From Streptomyces uncialis (GTDB lineage: Bacteria; Actinomycetota; Actinomycetes; Streptomycetales; Streptomycetaceae): a stretch of DNA of 64,000 bases. The notes under the pieces are model-generated. The model did not search any database, was not told where the DNA came from, and was given only the letters and a program-made list of their open reading frames with translations. The DNA is taken from NCBI RefSeq assembly GCF_036250755.1, contig NZ_CP109583.1:8550001-8614000 (forward strand). The letters are read 5' to 3'. Below, in pieces: positions 27,301-34,456 of the stretch (the stretch's first letter is position 1; every line of letters starts with the position of its first letter). The position numbers and the translations under genes are program-made.

Positions 27301-27645
27301 CGCGCGTGCCTGGGCGGTCAGCCGGTCGAAGCGGTCCGCGTCCACCGTGTCGGGCGCGGTGCGCAGTTGATAGCCCGGCGGGCGGGAGACCACCAGGTCC
27401 CGGCCGCCGGGTTCGGCGTCCTCCAGGGTGCGGCGCAGCTGCCAGACCTTGTTCTGGAGCGCGGCCGCCGGATTGCCCGGCCGCCCGGCACCCCACAGAT
27501 CCTCGATCAGCCGGTCGGCGGAGACCGGCCGGTCCCGCCGCACCAGCAGATTCGCCAGCAGGGCCCGGACCTTGAGCTCCGGCACCCTGACGGGCTGTCC
27601 GTCCGCGGTCCGTACGCCCAGCGGGCCGAGCACTTCGAAGTACAT
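24301..27645 (-). CDS. AfsR/SARP-family regulator with NB-ARC ATPase and TPR domains
   Basis: A 1114-residue regulator. Residues 1-100 form a winged-helix DNA-binding domain of the OmpR/SARP type (FEVLGPLGVRTADGQPV, LQNKVWQLRRTLE, GYQL). Residues 100-245 are the BTAD. A low-complexity linker of Ala/Val/Ser/Pro repeats follows. The NB-ARC ATPase begins at residue 278 with Walker A GAGGVGKTRLALA (residues 307-319), ALLVFDNCEHVV as Walker B and IPLALEMAATRVR as the GLPL-like motif. The last 350 residues are TPR-like helices. AfsR-type proteins activate secondary metabolism genes. It is divergent from the MFS exporter at 28109, its most likely immediate target. Confidence 0.88.
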   Translation of the reverse strand: MYFEVLGPLGVRTADGQPVRVPELKVRALLANLLVRRDRPVSADRLIEDLWGAGRPGNPAAALQNKVWQLRRTLEDAEPGGRDLVVSRPPGYQLRTAPDTVDADRFDRLTAQARAAGDPRVRAGLLADALALWRGPAFADLADEEFTRAARQRLDEQRLTALEEQAETRLELGEHGLVADGLGDLVAEHPLRERLRTVQLRALYLAGRQSAALSGYAELRARLADGLGVEPGPELAALHQAILTQDPSLTAAVSPTAVSPATLSPAAVSAGPPTNVPAELTGLVGRADALRELRSLLAVNRLVTLTGAGGVGKTRLALATAAQLADGFPGGVRLAEFAALEPSRSGGERVIASATGVYDVVAAALGMRDDAPTGHGRTAAPFSTVDRLVRALGRAPALLVFDNCEHVVHEVAELAEQLLVAAPGLRILATTQRPLGVAGEHLLEVPPLQLPGPAADLDPDAVRRFGAVELFVARAGASAPRFVLDATTVDAVVAVCRRLDGIPLALEMAATRVRALGVRELAARLDDRFRLLAAGARGAPARQRTLRAVIDWSWELLDGPERVVLRRLAAHADGCALTAAEELCAGDGIAPSDVLDLLARLVDCSLVVMTDTADGPRYRLLESVAAYGSERLGESGEAEETRARHRAYYTELAEHAAPLLRGHDQRRWLRRLDAEQANLRGALESAVHAGDAVRALRLVNALAWYWHLRGRNHEARRSLTLALSVDPAAPAALVAAAGALLGGVRLQLGGGDPAGEYRAALEPYDALDDPGGRARMEWFLASKLYGVADPVAAEELVDRALETFRSLDDRWGTAAALGSRTFHAKTRGDFAALRRDGERSLELFRELGDQWGQLQAMVPLAKLAEAVGDYGHAERLYQDGLRMAEELKLWPEFVFQLSGVGRLALLTGRLARARECHERARRLAVEQSDVFGEQYAEIGLGLGARRSGELDTAQAHMERVIELHRQMGYEPGAPPLILAELGFTAELRGDAPTALRLQREGLAAARATGDPRAVALALEGLAGALSLAGRWSRAARLLGAADAARRAVGIPLPEGERGDVDRIGARLATVLDERVHAAEFTAGTRLDPDSAVREAEAEANLQARARAQAPDACP

Positions 27646-28108
27646 GTGATCACGCTAACCCGGTGCCGGGATGGGCAACAGCGCGGCCGGGGCCGCGGCC
27701 CGGCGGGGGAGAGCCCGGGTGCGGTCCGGGCGGTGTTCAGGAGCGGTTCGGGCGAGTCCCGGCAAGGGCCGGGGGTGTCCGGGGGCGCACCGGGCGAGCG
27801 CCGGGCGAGGGCTGGGTGTGACGTCCGAGAGCGGTCCGGGCGAGGGCCGGGAGGGGGCCGGGAGAGGGCCGAGAGAGGACCGGGAGAAGTCCGGGAGCGG
27901 TCACGTCCATGGTGGTGGCCGAGGAATGAGGAGTGGACGAGGAGAGCGGTGACGGCCGCGCTCCTCCCGCCCCGGCGAGACCCCGAGTGGCCCGGCACCG
28001 TCCGTGATCCGTCCCGGACAACACCGTCCGCCCGTACCGGCGTCACCCGCTCACCCCTCCCGGCACCACCCGCGCACCCGCGCGTCCGCGCATCACGGAA
28101 GGATTCCC
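27646..28108. promoter_or_regulatory. Divergent promoter region with purine-rich degenerate repeats
   Basis: A 463-bp gap between the SARP gene and the MFS gene. The stretch from about 27720 to 27905 is built of degenerate repeats and is described separately. A good candidate operator for SARP binding, heptameric direct repeats 11 bp apart, is not obvious outside it. Confidence 0.45.
27720..27905 (+). repeat. Degenerate G/purine-rich tandem repeats
   Basis: Units resembling GGGCCGGGAGA recur with spacings near 11 bases, for example GGGCCGGGAGGG, GGGCCGGGAGAG, GGGCCGAGAGAG and GGACCGGGAGAA between about 27851 and 27895. Looser copies (GGTCCGGGCGAG, CACCGGGCGAG) extend to the left. The 11-base periodicity equals one helical turn, as in SARP operators, but the units are GC-rich and differ from known SARP heptamers. 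Confidence 0.5.
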
Positions 28109-29635
28109 ATGTCATCCATCGCCCCTACCGCCGCACCACCGAAGGCCGGGGCCCGGGAATGGACCGGGCTCGCCGTACTGGCCCTGCCCACGCTGCTCGT
28201 CTCCCTCGACCAGAGCGTGCTGTTCCTCGCGCTGCCGCACCTCGCCGAGTCCTTGCGGCCCAGCGGTGTGCAGACCCTGTGGATCATGGACATCTACGGG
28301 TTCCTGATGGCCGGCTTCCTGGTCACCATGGGCACGCTCGGTGACCGGGTGGGCCGCCGCAAGCTGCTGATGCTGGGCGGGGTCGCGGTCATCGCCACAT
28401 CCTTGCTCGCGGCCTACTCCGACAGCCCCGAGATGCTCATCCTCAGCCGCGCCCTGCTCGGTGTCGCCGCTGCGTCGCTGATGCCCTCGACCCTGGCGCT
28501 GATCAGCAATATGTTCCAGGACCCGCAGGAGCGGGGCCGGGCCATCGCGATGTGGGCCAGCTGCTTCATGGCGGGCACCGCGCTCGGCCCGGTGGTCGGC
28601 GGACTGCTGCTGGAGCACTACTGGTGGGGCTCGGTGTTCGTCCTCGGTGTGCCGGTCATGCTCGTCATGCTGGTCGCCGCCCCGTTCCTGCTCCCCGAGT
28701 ACCGGGCCCCCCGCACCGGCAAGCTGGACCTGGTCAGCGTGGTGCTGTCGCTGGCCGCGATCCTGCCGGTCGTCTACGGCCTCAAGGAGATGGCCAAGGA
28801 GGGACCGGGGACCCTGCCGGTCGCGCTGATCGTCGCCGGTCTCGCCGTCGGAGCCGTGTTCGTGTCCCGCCAGCGCAGGCTCGACGACCCCGTGCTGGAC
28901 GTCCGGCTGTTCCGCAACCCCGCCTTCACCGCGTCCCTGGCGCTCACGACCCTGCTGATGGTCGGGGTGTCCGGCAGCTATCTGTTCATCACCGGCTTCC
29001 TCCAGATGGTCGAAGGGCTCGGCCCGGTGGAAGCCGGTCTGTGGATGGTGCCGTCGGCGATCGCGTCCATCGTCTCCGCGATGCTGGCGCCCGGACTCGC
29101 CCGGCGGTTCTCGGTGCCCGGTGTCATCGCGGGCGGGCTGCTCCTCGCGATGGGCGGCTACGCGGTCATGGTGTTCGTCGATCCGGTCGGCGGGCTGCCG
29201 CTGCTGATGACCGGATTCGTGGTCTGCTTCTTCGGCACCGGCCCCATCGGCGCGCTCGGCACCAATCTGGTGGTCAGCTCCGCCCCGCCGGAGAAGGGCG
29301 GCTCGGCCGCCTCCCTCCAGGAGACCAGCAGCCATCTCGGGGTGGCGCTGGGCATCGCTTCGCTCGGCAGCCTCGGTTCCCTGGTCTACCGCGACCGGAT
29401 CACCGTCCCGGACGGCGTCCCCGCCGAGGCGGCCGACTCCATACGCACCGGCCTCGAAGGCGCCCTGACGGTGGCTCCGACGCTGCCCGACGCACTCGGC
29501 GCGGAGGTCCTGACCGCCGCCCGGGACGCCTACACCGGTGGGCTCAACGTGATCGCCGTCGTCTGCGCCGTCTTCACCGCGGGCACCGCCGTGATCGCGA
29601 TGACCGCGCTGCGCCGGGTGGGCGCTCCGAGGTAG
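28109..29635 (+). CDS. MFS drug exporter, DHA2 (14-helix) type
   Basis: A 508-residue membrane transporter. The DHA2 marks are present: LPTLLVSLDQSVLFLALPHL in helix 1, GTLGDRVGRRKLLMLGG in the first loop, and the antiporter motif C region with GTALGPVVGGLLLEHYWWGSVF. About 14 hydrophobic segments can be counted. Such proteins export drugs or secondary metabolites by proton antiport. The gene is divergent from the SARP regulator and lies between two siderophore gene groups, so export of either a siderophore or an antibiotic is possible. The ATG at 28109 has GGAAGGA upstream at a normal distance. Confidence 0.88.
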   Translation: MSSIAPTAAPPKAGAREWTGLAVLALPTLLVSLDQSVLFLALPHLAESLRPSGVQTLWIMDIYGFLMAGFLVTMGTLGDRVGRRKLLMLGGVAVIATSLLAAYSDSPEMLILSRALLGVAAASLMPSTLALISNMFQDPQERGRAIAMWASCFMAGTALGPVVGGLLLEHYWWGSVFVLGVPVMLVMLVAAPFLLPEYRAPRTGKLDLVSVVLSLAAILPVVYGLKEMAKEGPGTLPVALIVAGLAVGAVFVSRQRRLDDPVLDVRLFRNPAFTASLALTTLLMVGVSGSYLFITGFLQMVEGLGPVEAGLWMVPSAIASIVSAMLAPGLARRFSVPGVIAGGLLLAMGGYAVMVFVDPVGGLPLLMTGFVVCFFGTGPIGALGTNLVVSSAPPEKGGSAASLQETSSHLGVALGIASLGSLGSLVYRDRITVPDGVPAEAADSIRTGLEGALTVAPTLPDALGAEVLTAARDAYTGGLNVIAVVCAVFTAGTAVIAMTALRRVGAPR

Positions 29636-29882
29636 ACGACGCCGCGGACGCCCCTCGCGGCGAGCGGGTGGGCGACCGCGAACCCGGGTGAGCGGCGGGC
29701 GGGGGAGGGTCGGTACGGCCGGGTCGGCCGACGGACCGTCCCCCGCCCGGCTCCGCGCGTACGGGGGCGAACCGGCGCGAGCGAGTGCGCGCTTGCCGCC
29801 TCCCCATGGGCCGCTCGGCCCGCCGCTCAGCCCGCCCTCGGCCGGCTCAGCCGGTCACCGCCACCGGTCAGCCCGCCACCGG

Positions 29883-30377
29883 TCAGCCCGTGACCGGCCA
29901 GTTCAGCTCGGTCCGCAGATCACGCGGGTCCATGTCCGGGGAGGGCTCGGTGACGTAGGTCTCCCACCGGTCCTCCGCGACGGTCAGTCCCCGCGCCCGC
30001 GTCCAGTCGTGCAGCCGTTCCCAGGAGGCGCCGAGGCCGTCGAACGCCCCGATATGGGTCAGCCGTGCGACCCGGCCACCGGGCAGCGAGCCCGCCACGA
30101 CCACCGCCTCGGGCCGCACCGCCCGGTCCGTGGGGAAGCCGACCTCCAGGTCCAGGGTCTCCCCGGGCGTCCCGTGGTAGAGCCCGAAGGCGGGGCCCAG
30201 CACGGTGATCCGCTGTTCCGCGAGGGTCCGGGCCAGGGCGCCGAAGGACGTGTCGAAGAAGTCCGGCACACCTGCCATCGGTACGACCCCATGGACCACC
30301 GCTGTCGTCGCCGGTTCCAGATCCACGAGCTCGGGCTCCGGGGTGCCGGTCCCGCTCTCGAATCCACGACTGTTCAT
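29883..30377 (-). CDS. GyrI-like/effector-binding domain protein (putative)
   Basis: A 164-residue protein starting at ATG 30375-30377, chosen because GGGAG lies five bases upstream; an earlier ATG at 30392 has no such site. The layout is that of a stand-alone GyrI/SRPBCC-like ligand-binding domain: VVHGVVPMAGVPDFFDTSFGAL, ITVLGPAFGLYHG, LDLEVGFPTDRAV, and near the end WETYVTEPSPDMDPRDLRTELNWPV. The last segment matches the usual family ending. Related domains bind small hydrophobic drugs, alone or fused to AraC/MerR DNA-binding parts. No DNA-binding part is present here. The ligand is unknown. Confidence 0.65.
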   Translation of the reverse strand: MNSRGFESGTGTPEPELVDLEPATTAVVHGVVPMAGVPDFFDTSFGALARTLAEQRITVLGPAFGLYHGTPGETLDLEVGFPTDRAVRPEAVVVAGSLPGGRVARLTHIGAFDGLGASWERLHDWTRARGLTVAEDRWETYVTEPSPDMDPRDLRTELNWPVTG

Positions 30378-30596
30378 ACCGCTCCCATCCAAGGTCCGAT
30401 GCTGCTCGGACCTGTAGACCCACCGCGTGCCGAGAACTCATCGCGCCACCTTCGGTGAGCCCGGGGCCCTGAGCCCGGAGTCTCCGGGCGTCCGGTGCTT
30501 TTGACGGGAGCATCCTCGCAGCGGGACCGGGAGGCGGCGGGGACCGCCGCGCGTGGGTGACCGCGCCGCCGACGGGGCGGGCCGGACCGGCTGCCG

Positions 30597-31544
30597 TCAG
30601 GGGCGGCCGGTGAGATAGCCGCCCATGGAGGTGAAGTACTCGGTCGCGGGCAGCTCGCGGCCGTCCTCGGTCCGTACCCGGGTGAGGGCCAGACCGTGGT
30701 TGCGGCCGGTGCGGGCGTCGGCGCCCGCGACGATCACCACTCCCTCGCCCTCGCGGTAGAAGACCCGGCCGGGGGTGCCCCCGTAGCGGCCCTCCGACAC
30801 GACCGCGGACACGACCTCCAGGCGTTTGCCCTTGTGGAAGGTGAACGCGCTCGGGTACGGCGCGGACTGGGCGCGGACCAGACGGTCCAGGACATCGGCG
30901 GGCCAGCTCCAGTCGATACGGATGTCCTCCTCGGCCCGCTTGTGGAAGAAGCTGGCCTGGGAGCGGTCCTGCTTGGTGAACCCGGTCCGCCCGGAGGCGA
31001 TCAGGGCCAGGGCGCCGACCGTGACCGGGGCGATGAGATCGACGGTCTTGTGGAACAGGTCCGTCGCGGTGTCCCTGGGCCCTACCGTCACGGCGCGCTG
31101 GTCGACGATGTCGCCCGCGTCCAGCACCTCGTCCATCATGTGGGCGGTGACACCGACCTCCCGCTCGCCGTTGATCAGTGCCCAGATCAGCGGGGAGAAG
31201 CCCGCGTACTTCGGCAGGAGCGAGTCGTGGATGTTCAGCGTGCCGTGCCGCGGGAGGGAGTAGATCCTCGGCGGTATCCAGGTCCGCCAGTTGTTGGCCA
31301 CGATGATGTCCGGGTCGGCCTCCTTGAGCCGCTGCAACAGCTCCTCGTCGTCCGGCCTGTTGCGGATGACGACCGGGACGCCGTGCTCGGTGGCCAGATC
31401 GGCGACCGAGTCGCTCCAGATCTTCTCGTAGGCGTGCTCGCTCGCCGGATGCGTCACCACCAGCACCACGTCGTGCTCGGAGTCCAGAAGGGCTCGCAGG
31501 GTGCGGTGGCCCCAGGTCTGGTAACCGAACATGACGACCCGCAT
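30597..31544 (-). CDS. Formyltransferase for hydroxamate siderophore (CchA-like)
   Basis: A 315-residue protein with GAGGAGG seven bases before ATG 31542-31544. The N-terminal folate-dependent formyltransferase domain has the catalytic Asn-His-Asp set: the Asn and His in LNIHDSLLPKYAG and the Asp in MDEVLDAGDIVDQR. The C-terminal 100 residues form the accessory domain (IDWSWPADVLDRLVRAQSAPYPSAFTF). It resembles CchA of coelichelin biosynthesis, which transfers a formyl group from 10-formyl-THF to N5-hydroxyornithine. It is divergent from an ornithine monooxygenase gene, with iron boxes between them. The two should act in sequence. Confidence 0.85.
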   Translation of the reverse strand: MRVVMFGYQTWGHRTLRALLDSEHDVVLVVTHPASEHAYEKIWSDSVADLATEHGVPVVIRNRPDDEELLQRLKEADPDIIVANNWRTWIPPRIYSLPRHGTLNIHDSLLPKYAGFSPLIWALINGEREVGVTAHMMDEVLDAGDIVDQRAVTVGPRDTATDLFHKTVDLIAPVTVGALALIASGRTGFTKQDRSQASFFHKRAEEDIRIDWSWPADVLDRLVRAQSAPYPSAFTFHKGKRLEVVSAVVSEGRYGGTPGRVFYREGEGVVIVAGADARTGRNHGLALTRVRTEDGRELPATEYFTSMGGYLTGRP

Positions 31545-31582
31545 GGGGTTCCTCCTCGGGAGAGCGAATGACCGCGCCAAGT

Positions 31583-31599
31583 AAAGCAAGGCTTACCTA
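31583..31599. promoter_or_regulatory. Iron box upstream of the formyltransferase gene
   Basis: AAAGCAAGGCTTACCTA has one perfect half-site (CTTACCTA) and five of eight matches in the other half relative to the perfect box at 19163. It lies 39 bp upstream of the formyltransferase start. Confidence 0.75.
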
Positions 31600-31685
31600 A
31601 CGGTGCAACGGCCCCTGATTCCGGGCGTGTTCGATGCCGTGATCCTTCGCATACCCGGCCCGGGCCGTCGACAGGCCGGTCCAAG

Positions 31686-31704
31686 TAAGGTTAGCGTTAC
31701 CTAA
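31686..31704. promoter_or_regulatory. Iron box upstream of the ornithine monooxygenase gene
   Basis: TAAGGTTAGCGTTACCTAA matches the DmdR/IdeR consensus TTAGGTTAGGCTAACCTAA at 15 of 19 positions. It lies about 92 bp before the monooxygenase start, which suits a promoter-overlapping repressor site. Confidence 0.82.
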
Positions 31705-31796
31705 ATTCGGCTGCCCGGTGTCAATGGCGGGCCCGGCGGCCCGTGTTCCTTTCAGCCCCGTCCGACAGGCGGCTGTCCCGTACGAATGGGAGCGAC

Positions 31797-33149
31797 ATGT
31801 CACAGGTTCTTCCTGGCGACACACCTCTGATACACGACCTCATAGGTATCGGCTTCGGGCCGTCCAATGTGGCGATGGCGATCGCGCTCCGCGAGCACAA
31901 CGAGCGCGTCGGGAGACAGGAAGCCGTCACCGCTCACTTCTTCGAGCGTCAGCCGAGCTTCGGCTGGCACCGCGGCATGCTGATCGACGACGCCACGATG
32001 CAGGTGTCCTTCCTCAAGGACCTGGTCACGCTCCGCAACCCGTCCAGCGAGTACACCTTCTTACGCTATCTCCAGAGCAAGGACCGGCTGGTCGACTTCG
32101 TCAACCACAAGAACTTCTTCCCGCTCCGCGTCGAGTTCCACGACTATCTGGAGTGGGCCGCCGCGAAGGTCGACGACATGGTCTCCTACGGCCATGAGGT
32201 CGTCGCCGTCGAACCCGTCGTGCGCGACGGTGTGGTGGAGTACCTCGATGTGACGGCCCGCGCGGGGTCCGAGACGGTGGTCCACCGGGCCCGAAACCTC
32301 GTCATCGGCACGGGTCTGCGCCCGCTGATGCCGGAGGGTGTCGAGCGGACCGACCGCGTCTGGCACACCTCCGAACTGCTCACGAGACTCGACGGTCTGG
32401 ACGGTACCCGCCCCGCCCGCTTCGTCGTCGTCGGCGCGGGCCAGAGCGCCGCGGAGAACGTGGCCCATCTGCACCGCCGCTTCCCCGAGGCCGAGGTCTG
32501 CGCGGTGTTCTCGCGCTACGGCTACAGCCCCGCCGACGACAGCGCGTTCGCCAACCGCATCTTCGACCCCGCCGCGGTCGACGAGTACTTCACCGCCCCC
32601 GACGACGTCAAGCGCAAGCTGATGGACTATCACGGCAACACCAACTACTCCGTGGTCGACATCGATCTGATCGACGACCTGTACCGCCAGGCGTACCAGG
32701 AGAAGGTGCTCGGCACCGAGCGGCTGAGATTCCTCAACATCTCGCGGCTCACCGGTGTCGAGGAGGTCGGTGACAAGGTCCGCGCCACCGTCAGGTCCCT
32801 GGTCACCGGCGAGGACACCACGCTGGACGCCGATGTCGTCGTCTACGCCACCGGCTACAGCCCGGTCGACCCCCTCGCCCTGCTGGGCGAGGTCGCGGAC
32901 CGCTGCCGCCTCGACGACCGGGGCCGGGTACGGGTGGAGCGTGACTACCGGCTCGCCACCGATCCCGGGCTGCGGTGCGGGATCTACGTCCAGGGCGGCA
33001 CCGAGCACACCCACGGCATCACCTCGTCCCTGCTCTCCAACACCGCGATCCGGGTCGGCGAGATCCTGGACTCGATCCTCGACCGCGGTCCGGAGCCCGT
33101 CCGGGACGAACCCCGTCCGGTCGCCGACGGCATCGGCTCGGTCCGCTGA
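31797..33149 (+). CDS. L-ornithine/lysine N-monooxygenase (hydroxamate siderophore)
   Basis: A 450-residue flavoprotein; the start ATG 31797 has GGGAG a few bases upstream, and a GTG 54 bp earlier lacks one. The FAD motif is GIGFGPSNVAMA (residues 17-28), the substrate region is MQVSFLKDLVTLRNPSSEYTF, the NADPH motif is VVGAGQSAAENVA, and the C-terminal motif is VVYATGYSP. It hydroxylates the side-chain amine of ornithine (or lysine), the first step towards hydroxamate groups, and resembles CchB/SidA-type enzymes. Residue 89 is encoded by TTA (32061-32063), so translation may depend on the bldA tRNA. It is iron-boxed and co-directional with the MbtH gene. Confidence 0.88.
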   Translation: MSQVLPGDTPLIHDLIGIGFGPSNVAMAIALREHNERVGRQEAVTAHFFERQPSFGWHRGMLIDDATMQVSFLKDLVTLRNPSSEYTFLRYLQSKDRLVDFVNHKNFFPLRVEFHDYLEWAAAKVDDMVSYGHEVVAVEPVVRDGVVEYLDVTARAGSETVVHRARNLVIGTGLRPLMPEGVERTDRVWHTSELLTRLDGLDGTRPARFVVVGAGQSAAENVAHLHRRFPEAEVCAVFSRYGYSPADDSAFANRIFDPAAVDEYFTAPDDVKRKLMDYHGNTNYSVVDIDLIDDLYRQAYQEKVLGTERLRFLNISRLTGVEEVGDKVRATVRSLVTGEDTTLDADVVVYATGYSPVDPLALLGEVADRCRLDDRGRVRVERDYRLATDPGLRCGIYVQGGTEHTHGITSSLLSNTAIRVGEILDSILDRGPEPVRDEPRPVADGIGSVR

Positions 33150-33213
33150 GGACTCCCCGCCCCCGCATCGCCCCGGAGCTGTCCACCGCCATGTCCCCAA
33201 GGAGTGACGACCT

Positions 33214-33426
33214 ATGACCGCCAACCCGTTCGAGGACCCCGAGGGCCGCTTCCTGGTCCTGGTCAACGACGAGAACCAGCACTCGCTCTGGCCGTCCTTC
33301 GCGGAGGTGCCCGCCGGGTGGCGGACCGTCCTCGGTGAGGACACCCGCGAGGCGTGCCTGGCGTACGTCGAGGAGCACTGGACGGATCTGCGCCCGGCGA
33401 GCCTCGTCGCGGCCCAGGAGCGCTGA
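33214..33426 (+). CDS. MbtH-like protein
   Basis: A 70-residue protein with the complete family pattern: [26 protein letters not shown], then PAGWRTV and [14 protein letters not shown], with the conserved Trp residues. MbtH proteins bind NRPS adenylation domains and are needed for their folding or activity. Its place 64 bp after the ornithine monooxygenase gene, with AGGAG upstream, suggests that it helps a siderophore NRPS. That NRPS is not nearby. It could also serve the NRPS at the left edge. Confidence 0.9.
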   Translation: MTANPFEDPEGRFLVLVNDENQHSLWPSFAEVPAGWRTVLGEDTREACLAYVEEHWTDLRPASLVAAQER

Positions 33427-33553
33427 CCGGGTCCGGGGCGGCGGCCCGGGCGCCGGTTCATCGCCGTGTACTGGACCCTGTCCGTAGCTCGATGGGGTGG
33501 TTCGCCGGCCGGTCGGCAGCACGCCACGCAGCCGGCGCGTATGACGTGATGCC

Positions 33554-33781
33554 ATGGCACTCGGAGACCGGCACCAGAAGAAGGACGTCGAGGCGGCGCT
33601 GAAACGTGCGGAGCGAGCGGGCCTGAAGGTGACGCGGAAGAGGAGCGGCCACACCTGGGGTCTCGTGATCTGCTGTCCCTGCAACGATCACGTGAGCGTC
33701 TCGTGCACCCCCAGGAGCACCGGAGCCGAAGCGAAGAGGATTGATGAGTTCGTCAGAGACCACCAGCGATGTGCCTCGTGA
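33554..33781 (+). CDS. Small HicA-like hypothetical protein
   Basis: A 75-residue basic protein. The arrangement of a helix (KKDVEAALKRAERAGLKVTRK), then RSGHTWGLVICC, and a final helix is reminiscent of the small double-stranded RNA-binding fold of HicA toxins, but with extra Cys residues (ICCPC, SVSC) and no clear catalytic His in the classic GSH context. It overlaps the following gene by 38 bp, an arrangement common in toxin-antitoxin pairs. The ribosome binding site is weak. The function is not proven. Confidence 0.5.
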   Translation: MALGDRHQKKDVEAALKRAERAGLKVTRKRSGHTWGLVICCPCNDHVSVSCTPRSTGAEAKRIDEFVRDHQRCAS

Positions 33782-34094
33782 TTGGCATTTCAATCTTGTG
33801 CTGGACGCTCCCCTGACCGAGGAGCAGTCGGAGACCCTGGATCATCTCGACCGCTTCCACGACGGAGCTCTGGGACTGGCGGAGCGGCCGGGTCACAGCC
33901 GGTTCCTCTGCATTGTCCGTGCGGGCACTCTCACCGCCGCCATCGCGGACGCACTGGAGCGGTTCGAGGACTTTCCCGGTGTCCTGGTCCGCAGCGTCGA
34001 ACTGGGCCCGATCGCGCTGGACGAGAACGGCATGGCGACCCCCGCCGTGGTCCCCGCGCCGCCCCCGGTGGAGGCGGCGCACCACGTGTCGTGA
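33744..34094 (+). CDS. Hypothetical partner of the HicA-like protein
   Basis: A 116-residue acidic protein beginning at ATG 33744 with AGAGGA five bases upstream. It reads DWHFNLVLDAPLTEEQSETLDHLDR and continues with short strands and helices (HSRFLCIVRAGTLTAAIADALERF), ending in a Pro-rich tail. I do not recognise a named family with confidence. The acidic character and the overlap with a basic small protein gene suggest that the two proteins bind each other. A very strong hairpin terminator follows 16 bp after the stop. Confidence 0.55.
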   Translation: MSSSETTSDVPRDWHFNLVLDAPLTEEQSETLDHLDRFHDGALGLAERPGHSRFLCIVRAGTLTAAIADALERFEDFPGVLVRSVELGPIALDENGMATPAVVPAPPPVEAAHHVS

Positions 34095-34110
34095 CGTTCG
34101 TCGGCCGATG

Positions 34111-34164
34111 CACGACCGAGCCCCGCCGCTTCCGGAGGACCGGAAGCGGCGGGGCTCGGTCGTG
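34111..34164. terminator. Perfect 25-bp hairpin terminator
   Basis: An inverted repeat of 25 bases (34111-34135 and 34140-34164) pairs without mismatch around an AGGA loop; the stem starts CACGACCGAG. It closes the two-gene unit before it and insulates the following genes. It should work in both directions. Confidence 0.85.
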
Positions 34165-34261
34165 CGGTTCCACAGTTCAGCGGACCGGGGGAGGCCGACC
34201 GGCCCGGCGAACGCGGAGGGTGAACCCTCCCGTCACGCCTTGAGCGCGTGCCCGGCGGGCC

Positions 34262-34290
34262 TTGATAGACATCTGGTAGGGCGTTGAGAA
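34262..34290 (+). promoter_or_regulatory. Possible promoter upstream of the short peptide and HIUase genes
   Basis: TTGATA (34262-34267) and TGAGAA (34285-34290) are spaced by 17 bases, 72 bp before the short reading frame at 34363. The -10 match is poor. This is the only plausible pair in the gap after the terminator. Confidence 0.3.
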
Positions 34291-34362
34291 CGCCACCTCG
34301 TAGAACTGGACAGGTCCACGGGAAGCCGCCGGTTTCCGAAACGTCCGAACGGGGAGATCCAG

Positions 34363-34434
34363 ATGAATTCGTTGGTCGCCGCTGCCTCAGCCCTTGTCGA
34401 TCCCGGCCCCGCCTTCGACATCATCTGGAGCTGA
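34363..34434 (+). CDS. 23-residue open reading frame upstream of the HIUase gene
   Basis: ATG 34363 has GGGAG seven bases upstream. The peptide is hydrophobic at the start (MNSLVAAASALVDPG) and ends FDIIWS. The stop lies 22 bp before the GTG start of the next gene. It could be a leader peptide, a small secreted or RiPP-like precursor, or a chance frame. No modifying enzyme of a known RiPP class is adjacent. Confidence 0.35.
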   Translation: MNSLVAAASALVDPGPAFDIIWS

Positions 34435-34456
34435 GCCGCGCGGATACCGACGTCCC

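Noticed and set aside
34363..34434. RiPP precursor peptide as a confident call
   Set aside because: No lanthipeptide, lasso, cyclodehydratase, radical SAM or similar modifying enzyme is adjacent, so it is kept only as a low-confidence frame.
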